Source of the DNA: Neobacillus driksii
GTDB taxonomy: Bacteria > Bacillota > Bacilli > Bacillales > Cytobacillaceae
Direction of reading: 5' to 3'
NCBI RefSeq assembly: GCF_013409995.1
Contig: NZ_JACCBX010000004.1
Location: forward strand, 62,001 to 126,000
DNA length: 64,000 nucleotides
Under the pieces are notes generated by a model. The model saw only the letters and a program-made list of their open reading frames with translations, made no database searches and was not told the origin of the DNA. The position numbers and the translations under genes were made by a program. Each line of letters opens with the position of its first letter. The first letter of the stretch is position 1. Shown here piece by piece: positions 1-10,991 of the stretch.

Positions 1-1097
1 TCTTTAGGGGATAATAAGTCTGGTAAGACTGTAATAGTGAATATTCCCAGCAATAGTAACAATAAAAAGGTTGAAATTAATATAATAGGCCACTTTTTAC
101 GTTTTTTCTTGTCTTGCGCTTTTTTTTCTGTATCTTTCTTGACATTGTCTGAAATTTTATCACTATGAACTAACGTTTCATCAAGATTTTGCAACGGACG
201 GTCATTCGTTATGATGGGAATCGCTTTTGTTGCTTCATCATCAATAGGAATTACAAATTTCGCTTCATTTATTCTCTGTGAATCAAGTGCTGTTCTTAAA
301 TCTTCCTCCATTTCATCAACACTGTTATACCGATGAAAGGAATCCTTAGCAGTCGCCTTTAACACGATATTTTCAACACTTTGTGGAACGTTCGGATTCC
401 ACCTTCTTACGGAAGGAGTTTCTGATTGCAAATGTTTTAATGCAATTGAGACTGCAGATTCTCCTGAAAAGGGAAGTCTGCCGGTTAATAATTCAAACAT
501 GACAATTCCAAGGGAATAAATATCCGATTTCCTATTTGCCATACCTCCACGCGCTTGTTCAGGTGACAAATAGTGTACCGACCCCAATACAGAATTCGTT
601 TGAGTAATACTTGTTGCACTTAGAGCCATAGCAATGCCAAAATCTGTAATTTTCACATTACCAAAGCGGTCAACAAGAATATTTTGCGGCTTGATATCTC
701 TGTGTATAATATGGTTTTGATGGGCATGCGAAATAGCTGATGTCAATTGTTTCATAATTTCAATAGTTTCTTCAACTTGTAACGGTGAATTTTGTTGTAT
801 GTATTGTTTAAGTGTTTGACCCTCAACATATTCCATTACAATAAAATAAAGATCATCCTCTTCTCCAACATCATAAATACTTACGATACTAGGATGAGCT
901 AAGCTTGTCGCAGATTGTGCTTCTCTGCGAAATCTGCGAATAAAATCCTCATCATTGGCAAAATCAAGGCGAAGCATTTTCACGGCAACATCACGGTCAA
1001 GAATCATGTCGTGGGCTAAATAGACATTTGCCATTCCACCGCCGCCAATCATTTCTAACACCTTATATCGACCGCTTAAGCGTTTTCCAATCAACAT
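1..1097 (-). CDS. prkC: Serine/threonine protein kinase PrkC (N-terminal part, cut by window edge)
   Basis: Membrane Ser/Thr kinase of the PASTA-kinase (PknB/Stk1) family, which senses peptidoglycan fragments and phosphorylates cell-wall and translation targets. About 365 codons are visible. They begin [15 protein letters not shown], followed by a glycine-rich loop (GGGGMANVY), the catalytic loop HRDIKPQN, the DFG motif (ITDFGIA) and the APE-equivalent SPEQARGG. A basic juxtamembrane stretch (KKKRKK) and the start of the single transmembrane helix come at the window edge. The extracellular PASTA repeats must lie outside the window. The ATG overlaps the prpC stop by one base (TAATG), so kinase and cognate phosphatase are translationally coupled, as in B. 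subtilis. Identity is secure; only the C-terminal half is unseen. Confidence 0.96.
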   Translation of the reverse strand, partial: MLIGKRLSGRYKVLEMIGGGGMANVYLAHDMILDRDVAVKMLRLDFANDEDFIRRFRREAQSATSLAHPSIVSIYDVGEEDDLYFIVMEYVEGQTLKQYIQQNSPLQVEETIEIMKQLTSAISHAHQNHIIHRDIKPQNILVDRFGNVKITDFGIAMALSATSITQTNSVLGSVHYLSPEQARGGMANRKSDIYSLGIVMFELLTGRLPFSGESAVSIALKHLQSETPSVRRWNPNVPQSVENIVLKATAKDSFHRYNSVDEMEEDLRTALDSQRINEAKFVIPIDDEATKAIPIITNDRPLQNLDETLVHSDKISDNVKKDTEKKAQDKKKRKKWPIILISTFLLLLLLGIFTITVLPDLLSPK

Positions 1098-1858
1098 TAT
1101 AAATCACCCTCGCCGGTATCAGAAAACTCAACAATCGCCAGTGAAATGTTATCCTCGCCGCCACGCTCATTAGCGATAGAGATTAATAAATTTGATTTTT
1201 TCTCTAAGTCATCCTCGTTCTTTAGTATTTCAGCCAGTTCTGCTTCACTTACTTTGTTTGAAAGTCCGTCAGAGCATAATAAGAGAATGTCCCCTTCTTC
1301 AAACGTAATGGTTTTAATATCTATTGAGACATTCAGTTCAGTTCCAAGAGCCCGCATGATAACATTCTTTCTGGGATGATGTTCGGCGTCCTCTTTTGAT
1401 ATTTGCCCAGTGCGAACTAATTCATTCACCAGAGTATGATCTTCCGTCAATTGCTGGAATCCCGATTCATTTAGTATATAACAACGGCTATCACCAACAT
1501 GCGCTACGGTAGCAAATAGATGCGTAGTAATAACAGCTTCAATCGTAGTACCCATTCCATCACATTCATCATGGCTGTTTGCATGGTCAAATAAAACCCT
1601 GTTGACTTGAATAATCTTTGTTTTTAACCAAACTTCCGCTTGTTCTGCAGTTTGAATCCCTTCAGATTCCTCCCACATCTCTTTTAAAGTAGTTAATGTC
1701 ATTGTGCTTGCCACATCGCCAGCACGGTGACCGCCCATACCATCAGCTACGATGGCAAGGCGCTGCCCGTCTTGGTTTAAAAATATACCAACACTATCTT
1801 CGTTATTCTTTCGAATTCTCCCTACATCCGTCTTATACACAGCCTTCAACGCTGTCAC
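1097..1858 (-). CDS. prpC: PP2C-family protein phosphatase PrpC
   Basis: Mn2+/Mg2+-dependent Ser/Thr phosphatase that reverses PrkC phosphorylation. The sequence has the PP2C metal-binding motifs: RKNNEDS near the N-terminus, [34 protein letters not shown] and GGEDNIS. I place the start at the GTG that gives [11 protein letters not shown] (253 aa), which aligns with the short B. subtilis PrpC. An in-frame ATG 14 codons upstream lies inside rlmN and lacks family similarity. The GTG overlaps the rlmN stop by four bases (GTGA), and the 3' end overlaps prkC by one base. It is the penultimate gene of a def-fmt-rsmB-rlmN-prpC-prkC chain with no gaps longer than a few bases. Confidence 0.95.
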   Translation of the reverse strand: MTALKAVYKTDVGRIRKNNEDSVGIFLNQDGQRLAIVADGMGGHRAGDVASTMTLTTLKEMWEESEGIQTAEQAEVWLKTKIIQVNRVLFDHANSHDECDGMGTTIEAVITTHLFATVAHVGDSRCYILNESGFQQLTEDHTLVNELVRTGQISKEDAEHHPRKNVIMRALGTELNVSIDIKTITFEEGDILLLCSDGLSNKVSEAELAEILKNEDDLEKKSNLLISIANERGGEDNISLAIVEFSDTGEGDL

Positions 1859-2946
1859 CTCGTCTCTTCTTTTCGCTCCTTTGCACGAAGTTGTCCACAT
1901 GCTGCGTCAATGTCGTGACCCTGCTCCCGGCGAATGGTTACATTAATACCACGATTTTTGAGTGTTTTTTCAAATGCAAAGATTTTATCCTTAGGGGTAC
2001 GCACATAGTCCCTCTCTGGAACATAATTAACAGGTATTAGATTAACATGGCATTTCAGTCCTTTTAATAAGGAGGCTAATTCTTCTGCATGTTCAACTGA
2101 ATCATTAACACCGCCAAAAAGTCCGTATTCAAAACTAATTCGACGCCCCGTCTTATCGATATAATACCTTACAGATTTCATTAAGTCATCTAGTTTATAT
2201 GCCCTGTTGATAGGCATTAACCGAGACCTTAATTCAGTGTTAGGTGCATGAAGTGAAATCGCAAAATTAATTTGCATATTTTCATCAGCAAATTGATAAA
2301 TTTTCGGTACAATTCCGCTAGTGGAAACTGTTATATGACGTGCACCAATCATTAATCCTTTGTCATGATTAATGATTTTTAGAAACGACATCATGTTATC
2401 ATAATTGTCGAACGGTTCGCCTATCCCCATGATAACTACTGAGCTGACTCGCTCGTCTGTTTCGTCAAGAGCTTGCTGAACTGTTACAACCTGTGCAACA
2501 ATTTCACCAGCTTCTAAATGACGCTTAAGCCCTCCAAGTGTGGAAGCACAGAAAGTACATCCAATCCGGCAGCCAACTTGCGTTGTTACACAAACCGAAT
2601 TGCCATAATCATGTCGCATTAAAACAGTCTCAATAGAGTACCCGTCGTGCAGTTCAAACAGAAATTTAATGGTACCGTCAGAAGACGATTGCTTTATAAC
2701 CGTTTTTAATGTGGTAATTTGAAAATTCTCTGATAGCTTATCACGTAAACCTTTTGATAAATTATTCATATCTTCAAAAGAAGAAACTCTTTTTTTGTAT
2801 AGCCAGTCAAAGATTTGCTCTCCACGGAAGGGCTTTTCACCATTATTAGTCAGCCATTCCTTGAGTTCATGAAGCTGCAGGGAATAAATAGAAGTTTTTT
2901 TTATGTCCAATGTTGTATTGTTCTCAGTTGTATTTAATTGTTCCAA
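1855..2946 (-). CDS. rlmN: 23S rRNA (A2503-C2) methyltransferase RlmN, radical SAM
   Basis: Radical-SAM dual-specificity methyltransferase that modifies A2503 of 23S rRNA (and A37 of some tRNAs). The 363-residue protein contains the CRIGCTFC cluster (CxxxCxxC) that binds the 4Fe-4S centre, followed by [12 protein letters not shown], and the [13 protein letters not shown] region. A Cys near the C-terminus ([10 protein letters not shown]) fits the methyl-carrying cysteine of the family. The best start is a TTG preceded by AAAGGTG at six bases. It lies three bases after the rsmB stop. The 3' end overlaps prpC by four bases. Confidence 0.95.
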   Translation of the reverse strand: MEQLNTTENNTTLDIKKTSIYSLQLHELKEWLTNNGEKPFRGEQIFDWLYKKRVSSFEDMNNLSKGLRDKLSENFQITTLKTVIKQSSSDGTIKFLFELHDGYSIETVLMRHDYGNSVCVTTQVGCRIGCTFCASTLGGLKRHLEAGEIVAQVVTVQQALDETDERVSSVVIMGIGEPFDNYDNMMSFLKIINHDKGLMIGARHITVSTSGIVPKIYQFADENMQINFAISLHAPNTELRSRLMPINRAYKLDDLMKSVRYYIDKTGRRISFEYGLFGGVNDSVEHAEELASLLKGLKCHVNLIPVNYVPERDYVRTPKDKIFAFEKTLKNRGINVTIRREQGHDIDAACGQLRAKERKEETR

Positions 2947-2949
2947 CTG

Positions 2950-4299
2950 TTACACCTTCTTTCTTAAGCATGCGATAAAGAATCCGTCAGATCCAATATC
3001 CTGGGGAAGTATTTGTAAATAACCATCTGTTACCAATGGTTGAATTGCCTCTGGCATTCTTCCTTTTAATGAAGCATCTGTCTCAAATTCAGGATGCTCT
3101 TGTAAAAATTTTAAGACTGTACCTTCATTTTCTTCTTTATCTACTGTACACGTACTGTAGACAAGAATTCCACCTTTTTTCACTAAAGGTGAGACCGAGT
3201 TTAATAAATTTTGTTGAATCGTACTTAATTGATAAAGATCTTGTTCTTTTTTGGTATATTTCATGTCAGGTTTCCTTCTCATAACACCCAACCCTGAACA
3301 TGGGGCATCGAGGAGGATTCTATCAAAATATTCCTCTTTAAATTGTTCTCCTGCCTTGCGTGAATCCATTGCAATTGTCCTTATATTGCCCAAACCTAAA
3401 CGTTTTGCATTTTCATTAATTAATTTTACTTTATGTTCATGTAAATCAAGCGAGATTACTCCGCCGGTTAGTTTCATTGTTTCGGCAATGTGAGTCGTTT
3501 TTCCACCAGGAGCAGCACAGGCATCCAATATCAATTCGTTTTCATTGGGTGCTAGTGCATAGGCAGCCAGCATTGAACTTTCGTCCTGTATGGTGATCAT
3601 GCCTTTTTTAAATGCCCTTGAAAGTGCCAAATTTCCTCTCAAAGCCCTAATAGCTTCCGGAATAACAGGACTTTTTTCAACTAGAAATCCTTCTTCATCA
3701 AGATCCTCAATCACTTCACGGACAGTCGTTTTTGTTAGGTTTACCCTCGCTGTTTGCAGTGGCGCCGTTAGGTTGACCTCACACATTTCTTTTGTTCTTT
3801 CAAAACCGAATTGCTCAACCCACCTCTTAACCAGCCATTCTGGGTGGCTCGTTTCGATTGATAGTTTTTCAATTCGATCACCGACTTGATCCAATGATGG
3901 GAGTCCCTCACGCTGAATACTTCTCAGCACACCATTTACCATTCCTGAAATCCCTTTGTGCCCTCGCTTTTTAGCAATTTCGACTGCTTCATATATGGCT
4001 GCTCTATCAGGAATCTTATCAAGGTATACCATTTGATAGAGAGTTATCCTTAAAAGCTGGTGAACCCAATTTTCCAACTTTTTGCTGTTTTTTATAAAGG
4101 GTTTTAGATAGTAGTCGAGCGCCATCTTTCTTTGTAATGTTCCATATGTTAACTCTGTCAGCAGACCGATATCAATAGAGGGTATTTTGTTTTTTTCAAT
4201 GGTACTATTTAACAGTAAGTTACTGTAAGATTGATTTTTTTCAATGTTCTCCAGTAATTCCACCGCTGCTTCACGTACATTTTTCTTTTTATTGGTCAT
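2950..4299 (-). CDS. rsmB: 16S rRNA (cytosine-967-C5) methyltransferase RsmB (Sun)
   Basis: SAM-dependent m5C methyltransferase of the small-subunit rRNA. The 449 residues carry an N-terminal NusB-like RNA-binding domain (about 1-140), a linker, and a C-terminal Rossmann methyltransferase with the SAM site LDACAAPGGKTTH and the two family cysteines in DAPCSGLG and YSTCTV. Length and domain order match the Sun family. An AGGAG lies six bases before the ATG. The ATG is one base after the fmt stop, so the gene belongs to the translation-factor operon with def and fmt. Confidence 0.95.
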   Translation of the reverse strand: MTNKKKNVREAAVELLENIEKNQSYSNLLLNSTIEKNKIPSIDIGLLTELTYGTLQRKMALDYYLKPFIKNSKKLENWVHQLLRITLYQMVYLDKIPDRAAIYEAVEIAKKRGHKGISGMVNGVLRSIQREGLPSLDQVGDRIEKLSIETSHPEWLVKRWVEQFGFERTKEMCEVNLTAPLQTARVNLTKTTVREVIEDLDEEGFLVEKSPVIPEAIRALRGNLALSRAFKKGMITIQDESSMLAAYALAPNENELILDACAAPGGKTTHIAETMKLTGGVISLDLHEHKVKLINENAKRLGLGNIRTIAMDSRKAGEQFKEEYFDRILLDAPCSGLGVMRRKPDMKYTKKEQDLYQLSTIQQNLLNSVSPLVKKGGILVYSTCTVDKEENEGTVLKFLQEHPEFETDASLKGRMPEAIQPLVTDGYLQILPQDIGSDGFFIACLRKKV

Positions 4300-4300
4300 T

Positions 4301-5245
4301 TTATTCTCCTAGTTTGCTGCCAACTAAGATTTTCGAACCTGCACCTCTGTAAAATTCTTCACATGTCATTTTCGTTTTTCCAGAAGGCTGCAGTTCTTTA
4401 ATCTTAATAGCTGTTTCATTACCCGTTGATACAGTTAGGCCATCAGGGTCGTTCTTTATGATGGTTCCAGGCTCCCGATTATCTATACCAGTGACCTTCT
4501 CTGAACGCCACACTTTTAACGTTTGACCATCAAGGGTTGTAAAAGCAACTGGCCAGGGGTTTAAGCCGCGGATATGATTATAAATCTCTTCGCCCGTTTT
4601 GGACCAATCAATTTTTTCCTGCTCGCGCTTAATATTAGAAGCAAATGTTGCTTTCGCATTATCCTGAGGAATAGGCGTTAATTTTCCTTTTAATAAATTG
4701 GGCAGAGTTTCTGATAAAAGTTCAGCCCCAGCCTTGCTTAGCTTTGTATGAAGGCTACCCACATTATCTTCCTCAGTAATCTCTACTTCTTCTTGAGTCA
4801 AAATATCACCGGCGTCTAGCTTTTCAACCATATACATAATGGTGATCCCTGTTTTCTTTTTTCCTTGGATGAGAGCATAATGAATGGGTGCTCCGCCGCG
4901 AAGTTCTGGAAGAAGTGAGGCATGGACGTTAATACAGCCATGTGCTGGAGCATCTAATATTTCTTTCGGTAATATTTGTCCAAAAGCCGCTGTAATGATC
5001 AAATCGGGATTTAAAGAAATGATCTTTTCCAATTCCTCTTTTTGGCGAATTTTTTCAGGTTGATACACTGGGATTCCATGCTTCAATGCTTCAACTTTGA
5101 CAGGCGGCGGTGTTAGTACTTTTTTTCTGCCAACCGGTCGATCCGGCTGGGTAACAACACCTATAACCTCATAACCGTCATTTATTATTCTTTGCAGTAC
5201 GGGTACTGAAAAGTCTGGGGTACCCATAAAAACGATTCTCGTCAT
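4301..5245 (-). CDS. fmt: Methionyl-tRNA formyltransferase
   Basis: Formylates Met-tRNA(fMet) with 10-formyltetrahydrofolate to give the initiator tRNA. The 314 residues start [17 protein letters not shown]. They include the catalytic His region ([17 protein letters not shown]), where the family uses Asn-His-Asp, and a C-terminal OB-like tRNA-binding domain containing NPWPVAF. The ATG overlaps the def stop by four bases (ATGA). Formylation and deformylation are thus encoded side by side, as is usual in bacteria. Confidence 0.96.
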   Translation of the reverse strand: MTRIVFMGTPDFSVPVLQRIINDGYEVIGVVTQPDRPVGRKKVLTPPPVKVEALKHGIPVYQPEKIRQKEELEKIISLNPDLIITAAFGQILPKEILDAPAHGCINVHASLLPELRGGAPIHYALIQGKKKTGITIMYMVEKLDAGDILTQEEVEITEEDNVGSLHTKLSKAGAELLSETLPNLLKGKLTPIPQDNAKATFASNIKREQEKIDWSKTGEEIYNHIRGLNPWPVAFTTLDGQTLKVWRSEKVTGIDNREPGTIIKNDPDGLTVSTGNETAIKIKELQPSGKTKMTCEEFYRGAGSKILVGSKLGE

Positions 5246-5727
5246 TCACTTTCTACTCCTTTTAACTCATCTTCTTCGAGATATCGGCTTACTTTAGATG
5301 TGAATAATACCCCGTCTAAATGATCAATTTCATGTTGTATTGCCCTTGCCAGAAATTCTTCAGCTTCGAGGGTGAATTTTTTTCCTTTTCGATCAAATGC
5401 CTCGATTTTCACATAATTGGGTCTGGTTACTTCTCCAAAAAGGTCTGGGAAGCTTAAACAGCCTTCAGGACCCGTTTGCTCTCCGGATGTATTGATTATA
5501 CGAGGATTAATCATCTCAATCGTACCGTACTCATCATCAATATCAACAATTGCGATTCGTTCATCTATTCCAATTTGTGGCGCCGCAAGTCCAACACCAT
5601 CGTGTTCAATCATGGTGTCATACATATCATCAAGCAATTTAGCAAGCTTTCTGTCAAACTTTTCTACAGGTCTGCAATTTTTTTCAAGTACCCCAGCTGG
5701 GTACATTACAATTTTTCTAATCGCCAA
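5242..5727 (-). CDS. def: Peptide deformylase
   Basis: Metalloenzyme that removes the N-formyl group from nascent proteins. All three family motifs are present in the 161 residues: GVGLAAPQ (about 44-51), EGCLSFP (88-94, with the metal-ligand Cys) and QHEIDH (131-136, with the two ligand His and the catalytic Glu). The start is a TTG with GGAGG seven bases upstream; I see no usable ATG. It heads the def-fmt-rsmB-rlmN-prpC-prkC chain. It is separated from priA by about 310 bases that contain a MITE-like element. Confidence 0.95.
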   Translation of the reverse strand: MAIRKIVMYPAGVLEKNCRPVEKFDRKLAKLLDDMYDTMIEHDGVGLAAPQIGIDERIAIVDIDDEYGTIEMINPRIINTSGEQTGPEGCLSFPDLFGEVTRPNYVKIEAFDRKGKKFTLEAEEFLARAIQHEIDHLDGVLFTSKVSRYLEEDELKGVESE

Positions 5728-5847
5728 AGGTGTTCCTCCATCTAAAATCGTAGTTGTCCGATTCTTTTATCTTTATTATTAATTACTATACATTTTCACC
5801 CAAATTACTCTAACATAACCTTCTATATCAACGATATTTACGTATGT

Positions 5848-6047
5848 TACATTAAGTCTGTGTTATATTTGGCTGTTGATTTGTGCTCCAGGTGCTTCGC
5901 TTTCCGCAGGCGGTTCGGGAAGCCTCCTCGGCGCTAAAGCGCCTGCGGGGTCTCCCCTGTCCCGTCCTCCTGCAGGAGTCTCGCACCTTCCGCACAAATC
6001 AACAGGTTCTTATATCAACATTTTTCCTTTAACACAGCTTACATTAA
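5848..6047. mobile_element. MITE-like element, family A copy 1, with perfect 8-bp target duplication
   Basis: The non-coding element spans 5856-6039 (184 bp) and is flanked by direct repeats TACATTAA at 5848-5855 and 6040-6047. Its outer ends are imperfect inverted repeats (GTCTGTGTTA at left; AGCTGTGTTAA read inward from the right). A second, perfect inner pair is GTTGATTTGTGC and GCACAAATCAAC. The interior is GC-rich and palindromic (GGCGCTAAAGCGCC, CTCCTGCAGGAG), so the RNA would fold strongly. It encodes no protein. It fills most of the 311-bp gap between def and priA; the remaining 5728-5847 shows nothing else I recognise. Confidence 0.88.
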
Positions 6048-8450
6048 AATAAATGGGTTTACATCGATTGATACAAGTAAGCCGCTTTTTGGGTCGCTTT
6101 GATATTGATCGAGTATGGCTTTTAATGTCTTATTAAGCTCCGGTTCACGCTTATATTTTATTAGGCAATGATAACGGTAGCGGTTATTGATTCGCGGGAT
6201 TGGTGACGCAGCAGGACCTAGAACGACTGCATGATTGGACAGACGTGACCTGACAAAAGCAGCTATTTTTTCAGTTGCCGAAACAACAGTCATTAACTCT
6301 TCATGACTTATTGTGATTAAGGACAGATAATAAAAGGGCGGGTAATGATGAGCTTTTCTCATCATCATTTCCCTGTGGTAAAAGCGATCATAATCCTGTG
6401 TTCCGGCCATCTCTATACTATAGTGCTCCGGTGTATAAGTTTGGATTATGACTTCTCCGGGCAATTCATGGCGCCCTGCCCGGCCGCTAACTTGTGTTAA
6501 TAGCTGAAATGTTTTTTCAGAGGAGCGGAAATCCGGTAAATGAAGCATCGTATCTGCTGAGAGTACGCCAACAAGCGTAATATTCGGAAAATCTAATCCT
6601 TTAGCAATCATTTGCGTACCTAACAGAATATCAGCTTTTCCTTCATGGAATTCCTTTAACAGCCTTTCATGGGCTCCCTTTTGCCCAGTAGTATCAACAT
6701 CCATACGAATCACTTTTGCCTCAGGAAGAATTTTTCCCAGTTCTTCTTCAACCTTTTGTGTTCCTGTACCGAAATAACGGATATAATCACTTGCGCACTC
6801 AGGGCACTGGTGAGGTACCCAGCTTTCAAAACCGCAATAATGACATTTCATTTGATCCTTAACCTTGTGATAGGTTAAGGAAATATCACAATTCGGGCAA
6901 TTCATCACATACCCGCAATCCCTGCACATAACAAATGAGGAGTGCCCGCGTTTGTTTAGAAATAATACAGACTGCTCTTTTCTTTCAATTCGCTCTTTTA
7001 GTAATTCAAACAATTTCCTCGAAAACATAGATCGATTACCAGCTCTAAGTTCCTCCCGCATATCAACAATTTCTACTGCAGGCAATGCCCTCTTATTCAT
7101 CCGGTTTGGCAGGGATAATAGTGTGTAAACCCCTTTTTGTGCTCTTGCAAATGACTCAAGTGCTGGAGTTGCACTCCCGAGTACAACTGGACATTGATTA
7201 TTTCGGGCTCGTTCTATCGCTACATCTCGCGCATGATAACGCGGCATTTCTTCCTGCTTGTAGCTTGTTTCATGTTCCTCATCAATTATAATAATGCCCA
7301 GGTTCTCAAAAGGAGCAAAGATGGCTGACCTTGCACCGACTACCACTTTAACCTCTTTACGTTGAATCTTGCGCCATTCATCATATTTTTCACCAGCAGA
7401 AAGTCCACTGTGCAATACCGCTACTAAATTCCCAAAACGGCCCTTAAAACGATTAACCATTTGGGGAGTTAAAGCAATTTCTGGTACAAGTACAATCGCT
7501 TCTTTGCCTTTCTCAATGACATCTTGAATGGTTTGCAAGTAAATTTCAGTTTTCCCGCTGCCAGTTACCCCATAAAGCAAGAACACCTCATGGCGTTTAT
7601 TTTCTATACTTCCTAGAATTGGAACCATCGCTCGCTGCTGGTCCTCTGTTAAGAGCAGAGGCTCCGTGCGTGTAAATGTTCGTTTTTCATAAGGATCACG
7701 ATAAACTTCCATATCTTGTTCAGCAAGAAATCCCTTTTCAACTAGTGCTTTTACTGTTGATGATGAAATATTTAAATGTGATAACAACTGTCTCAATTCC
7801 ACCGGGTCACTGTGTTCAACAAAATACCTTAAAACCTCTTTTTGTTTTTCAGCCTTTTGAGGAAGACCATTACTAGCTGTTTCCATATCTCCTGAGGAAA
7901 GCAAAGGAATGACATATTTTAATTTCTTTTTCTTTAGTTTTTCTTTTACTATATAAAGAACTTCTAACAGTCCTTTAGCAGCTTCTCTTTGGAGAATTGG
8001 AACTAAACCATTCTCCAGAGCGTCATCCCATTGTATCGCTTCTTGATTTTTAAATACCTCTTGAAGCTGCGCAGGTAATTGATTTAGTTTTACCCCTGTG
8101 GAAAGCTTTACTTTCTTTTCATACTTCGCTTTTAATGCAGCTGGGAGCATTGCCTGATAGGCATAAATCTTAAAGCACAACGTATTAATAGTCAGCCAAT
8201 TACCGAGATCAAGTAATTCCCGATTAAGAACAGGTTCTAAGTCCATCGGTTCGATAATTTCACGGAGTTTTTTAAATTCTGAATCTGCTTTTATCTCGGT
8301 AACAAAGCCTTGAATTTTCCTTGGACCAAAGGGGACTATTACCCGCATCCCGGGCTTGATCGTCTCTAGCCATTCGGTTGGGATTAAGTAATCAAACGCC
8401 CTATCCGTTTGTTTTGCAGGTACATCAACAATAACACTAGCAATTTTCAT
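6039..8450 (-). CDS. priA: Primosomal protein N' (replication restart helicase PriA)
   Basis: 3'-to-5' superfamily-2 helicase that reloads the replisome at collapsed forks. The 803-residue product has an N-terminal 3'-BD domain (MKIASVIVDVPAKQ...), a winged helix, Walker A (GVTGSGKTE), DEEH box (IIDEEHE), and an eight-cysteine zinc-binding insert (from MCRDCGYVMNCPNC to QCPECAS). The motif V-VI region (GTQMIAKGLDFPN, QVSGRAGR) follows. The start is the ATG 14 bases inside the 3' end of coaBC; the longer open frame reaching 8504 lies within coaBC. The TAA stop sits exactly on the boundary of a MITE: two bases come from the target duplication and the last from the element. Confidence 0.96.
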   Translation of the reverse strand: MKIASVIVDVPAKQTDRAFDYLIPTEWLETIKPGMRVIVPFGPRKIQGFVTEIKADSEFKKLREIIEPMDLEPVLNRELLDLGNWLTINTLCFKIYAYQAMLPAALKAKYEKKVKLSTGVKLNQLPAQLQEVFKNQEAIQWDDALENGLVPILQREAAKGLLEVLYIVKEKLKKKKLKYVIPLLSSGDMETASNGLPQKAEKQKEVLRYFVEHSDPVELRQLLSHLNISSSTVKALVEKGFLAEQDMEVYRDPYEKRTFTRTEPLLLTEDQQRAMVPILGSIENKRHEVFLLYGVTGSGKTEIYLQTIQDVIEKGKEAIVLVPEIALTPQMVNRFKGRFGNLVAVLHSGLSAGEKYDEWRKIQRKEVKVVVGARSAIFAPFENLGIIIIDEEHETSYKQEEMPRYHARDVAIERARNNQCPVVLGSATPALESFARAQKGVYTLLSLPNRMNKRALPAVEIVDMREELRAGNRSMFSRKLFELLKERIERKEQSVLFLNKRGHSSFVMCRDCGYVMNCPNCDISLTYHKVKDQMKCHYCGFESWVPHQCPECASDYIRYFGTGTQKVEEELGKILPEAKVIRMDVDTTGQKGAHERLLKEFHEGKADILLGTQMIAKGLDFPNITLVGVLSADTMLHLPDFRSSEKTFQLLTQVSGRAGRHELPGEVIIQTYTPEHYSIEMAGTQDYDRFYHREMMMRKAHHYPPFYYLSLITISHEELMTVVSATEKIAAFVRSRLSNHAVVLGPAASPIPRINNRYRYHCLIKYKREPELNKTLKAILDQYQSDPKSGLLVSIDVNPFILM

Positions 8451-9657
8451 TAGATTCCAAATCCTTTGGTAATACAACGATTTGTTCGATAATCTTATGT
8501 GCAACCTTAAGCTTTGACATTAAAGGCAGCTCAATCTTGGTTCCGTCACGCTTAAAGAGCGTCACGATGTTTGTATCCCTGCCAAAACCAGCGCCTTCTG
8601 CCTTCACATTATTAGCTACAATCATATCTGCATTTTTGGACTTTAACTTTTTAAGCGCATATTCTTCAATATTTTCCGTTTCCGCTGCGAATCCAATTAG
8701 AATCTGGTTTCTTTTTTTTGTTCCTAGCTCAAATAAAATATCTTTCGTTCTTTCAAGTTCAATCACTTTGTCCCCAGGCTGTTTTTTCATTTTATGTTCA
8801 TAAGAAACTTTAGGAGTGTAATCAGCGACTGCAGCTGTTTTTATAATAATATCCGCGTCATCAAAGTTATTCATCACGGCATGATACATCTCATCTGCAC
8901 TTTCAATATTAACTATATCTATCCCAGCCGGAGGAGATAAATGGACCGGTCCTGAAACTAATATTACTTTCGCGCCCTCTTTCTTCGCAGCTTCCGCAAG
9001 AGCGTATCCCATTTTTCCTGTAGAATGGTTCGTAATAAAACGGACAGGGTCAATCTTTTCCCTTGTTGGACCAGCAGTAATTAGCACGGTTTTCCCTTTT
9101 AACTTTAAAGAGCTATTTTTAAGAAAATTCTGTATGATTAATTCAACAATTTTCTCGGGTTCCTCTAAACGTCCCTTACCAACATAGCCACAAGCTAAAT
9201 AGCCCTCACTCGGTTCAATAAAGCCGTAACCGTAGGAGGCCAATATAGATATGTTCTTTTTCACTGCTGGATGGTCATACATATGTACATTCATCGCCGG
9301 GGCAATCCAAACTGGAGCAGTTGCAGCAAGTAAGGTGGTGGTAATCATATTATCAGCTATACCATTTGCCAGCTTACCTATCGTATTGGCTGTTGCAGGA
9401 GCTACAAGTATTAAATCGGCCCAATCAGCTAAATCAATGTGTGCAATCACATTGGGATTTTTTTCATCAAAAGTATCGGTATACACATCATTTCGAGATA
9501 ACGCCTGAAAAGTTAAAGGGGAAACAAACTTTGCAGCAGATTCACTTAGTATTACTCTTACTTTAGCACCAGCTTGGACAAGTTTGCTCGTTAAAGCTGC
9601 CGCTTTATACACCGCAATTCCACCTGACACACATAATAAAATCTTTTTATCCAACAT
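8437..9657 (-). CDS. coaBC: Bifunctional phosphopantothenoylcysteine decarboxylase / phosphopantothenate-cysteine ligase (CoaBC, Dfp)
   Basis: Carries out two consecutive steps of coenzyme A synthesis. The N-terminal flavoprotein (CoaC, about 1-180) has the GGIAVYKA start, PAMN motif (WIAPAMN) and the active-site Cys loop YLACGYVGKGRL. The C-terminal ligase (CoaB) has GPTREKIDPVRFITN. I choose the second of two adjacent ATGs (MLDKKILL, 406 aa), because GGGGG is then eight bases away. The ATG at 9660 is an alternative. The gene overlaps priA by 14 bases. Upstream, it is separated from rpoZ by a terminator. Confidence 0.95.
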   Translation of the reverse strand: MLDKKILLCVSGGIAVYKAAALTSKLVQAGAKVRVILSESAAKFVSPLTFQALSRNDVYTDTFDEKNPNVIAHIDLADWADLILVAPATANTIGKLANGIADNMITTTLLAATAPVWIAPAMNVHMYDHPAVKKNISILASYGYGFIEPSEGYLACGYVGKGRLEEPEKIVELIIQNFLKNSSLKLKGKTVLITAGPTREKIDPVRFITNHSTGKMGYALAEAAKKEGAKVILVSGPVHLSPPAGIDIVNIESADEMYHAVMNNFDDADIIIKTAAVADYTPKVSYEHKMKKQPGDKVIELERTKDILFELGTKKRNQILIGFAAETENIEEYALKKLKSKNADMIVANNVKAEGAGFGRDTNIVTLFKRDGTKIELPLMSKLKVAHKIIEQIVVLPKDLESNENC

Positions 9658-9754
9658 CATCGGATCCCCCACTTCTATTCCACAAGTATCTATTTCTTTA
9701 TTATGCTAGAAACACTTTATTTTTTCATCTTTTTCAACCGTTTTTCGACAAAAA

Positions 9755-9788
9755 ATAAAAAAAGGCTGACATCCTGCCGTCAGACCTT
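9755..9788 (-). terminator. Rho-independent terminator after rpoZ
   Basis: On the minus strand AGGTCTGAC pairs with GTCAGCCT across an eight-base loop and is followed by seven T residues. It begins eight bases after the rpoZ stop. Confidence 0.85.
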
Positions 9789-9796
9789 CTCGTTTA

Positions 9797-10042
9797 TTAC
9801 TTGCCTATATTGCTATCTTTACCGTAAATAGCACCTGTTTCTGATTTCTTTGGAATTCGATATGTCAGCTCACCGCTATAGATTTCCTCTAACGCTTTTC
9901 CTACGTGTTTATAGGAAACATATTTAGGTAATCTTTCATCACGTGTTTGCTGCATGGAGCGAGCACGTTTTGCTGCAACCGAAACTAGTGAGTATTTTGA
10001 GTCAATTTTATTTAGTAATGAGTCAATCGAAGGATATAACAT
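9797..10042 (-). CDS. rpoZ: DNA-directed RNA polymerase omega subunit
   Basis: Small subunit that stabilises beta-prime in RNA polymerase. The 81 residues include the conserved [23 protein letters not shown] segment (given here in part as [13 protein letters not shown]) and [12 protein letters not shown]. It directly abuts gmk (the stop of gmk and the ATG of rpoZ are adjacent), which is the usual gmk-rpoZ pairing. It is the last gene before a terminator. Confidence 0.95.
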   Translation of the reverse strand: MLYPSIDSLLNKIDSKYSLVSVAAKRARSMQQTRDERLPKYVSYKHVGKALEEIYSGELTYRIPKKSETGAIYGKDSNIGK

Positions 10043-10660
<618 letters not shown>

Positions 10661-10668
10661 CTATAATC

Positions 10669-10932
10669 CTACCCTTCATCTATAATTTCATCACGGTCTG
10701 CCAATCTATGGGCAACCGTTTCAGGCTGTACCGCTGATAAAATAACATGATCACTATCCATGACAATTACGGCACGTGTACGTCTTCCATATGTAGCATC
10801 AATTAAAGAACCCCTATCACGTGCATCTTGGATAATCCTTTTTATCGGAGCAGATTCAGGGCTTACAATTGAAATTATCCGATTGGCAGATACGATATTT
10901 CCAAATCCAATATTAATCAATTTAATCGACAT
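10669..10932 (-). CDS. remA: Extracellular matrix regulator RemA (DUF370)
   Basis: DNA-binding activator of biofilm matrix and osmoprotection genes in B. subtilis. The 87-residue product ([12 protein letters not shown]...) matches the family closely, including [24 protein letters not shown] and [12 protein letters not shown]. The frame can be opened 19 codons further upstream, but that extension has no family similarity, so I start at the ATG at 10932. The Shine-Dalgarno match there is weak. Its neighbours, yicC upstream and gmk downstream, are the conserved ones. Confidence 0.93.
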   Translation of the reverse strand: MSIKLINIGFGNIVSANRIISIVSPESAPIKRIIQDARDRGSLIDATYGRRTRAVIVMDSDHVILSAVQPETVAHRLADRDEIIDEG

Positions 10933-10991
10933 GATTATCATCCAATCATCAATAATATATTTTGGTCGAGTCAACCAATTTCTAAACACAT

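Noticed and set aside
1146-2040. Plus-strand open frames opposite prpC and rlmN
   Set aside because: They are antisense shadows of well-supported genes, with no ribosome-binding sites and low-complexity Ser/Phe-rich translations.
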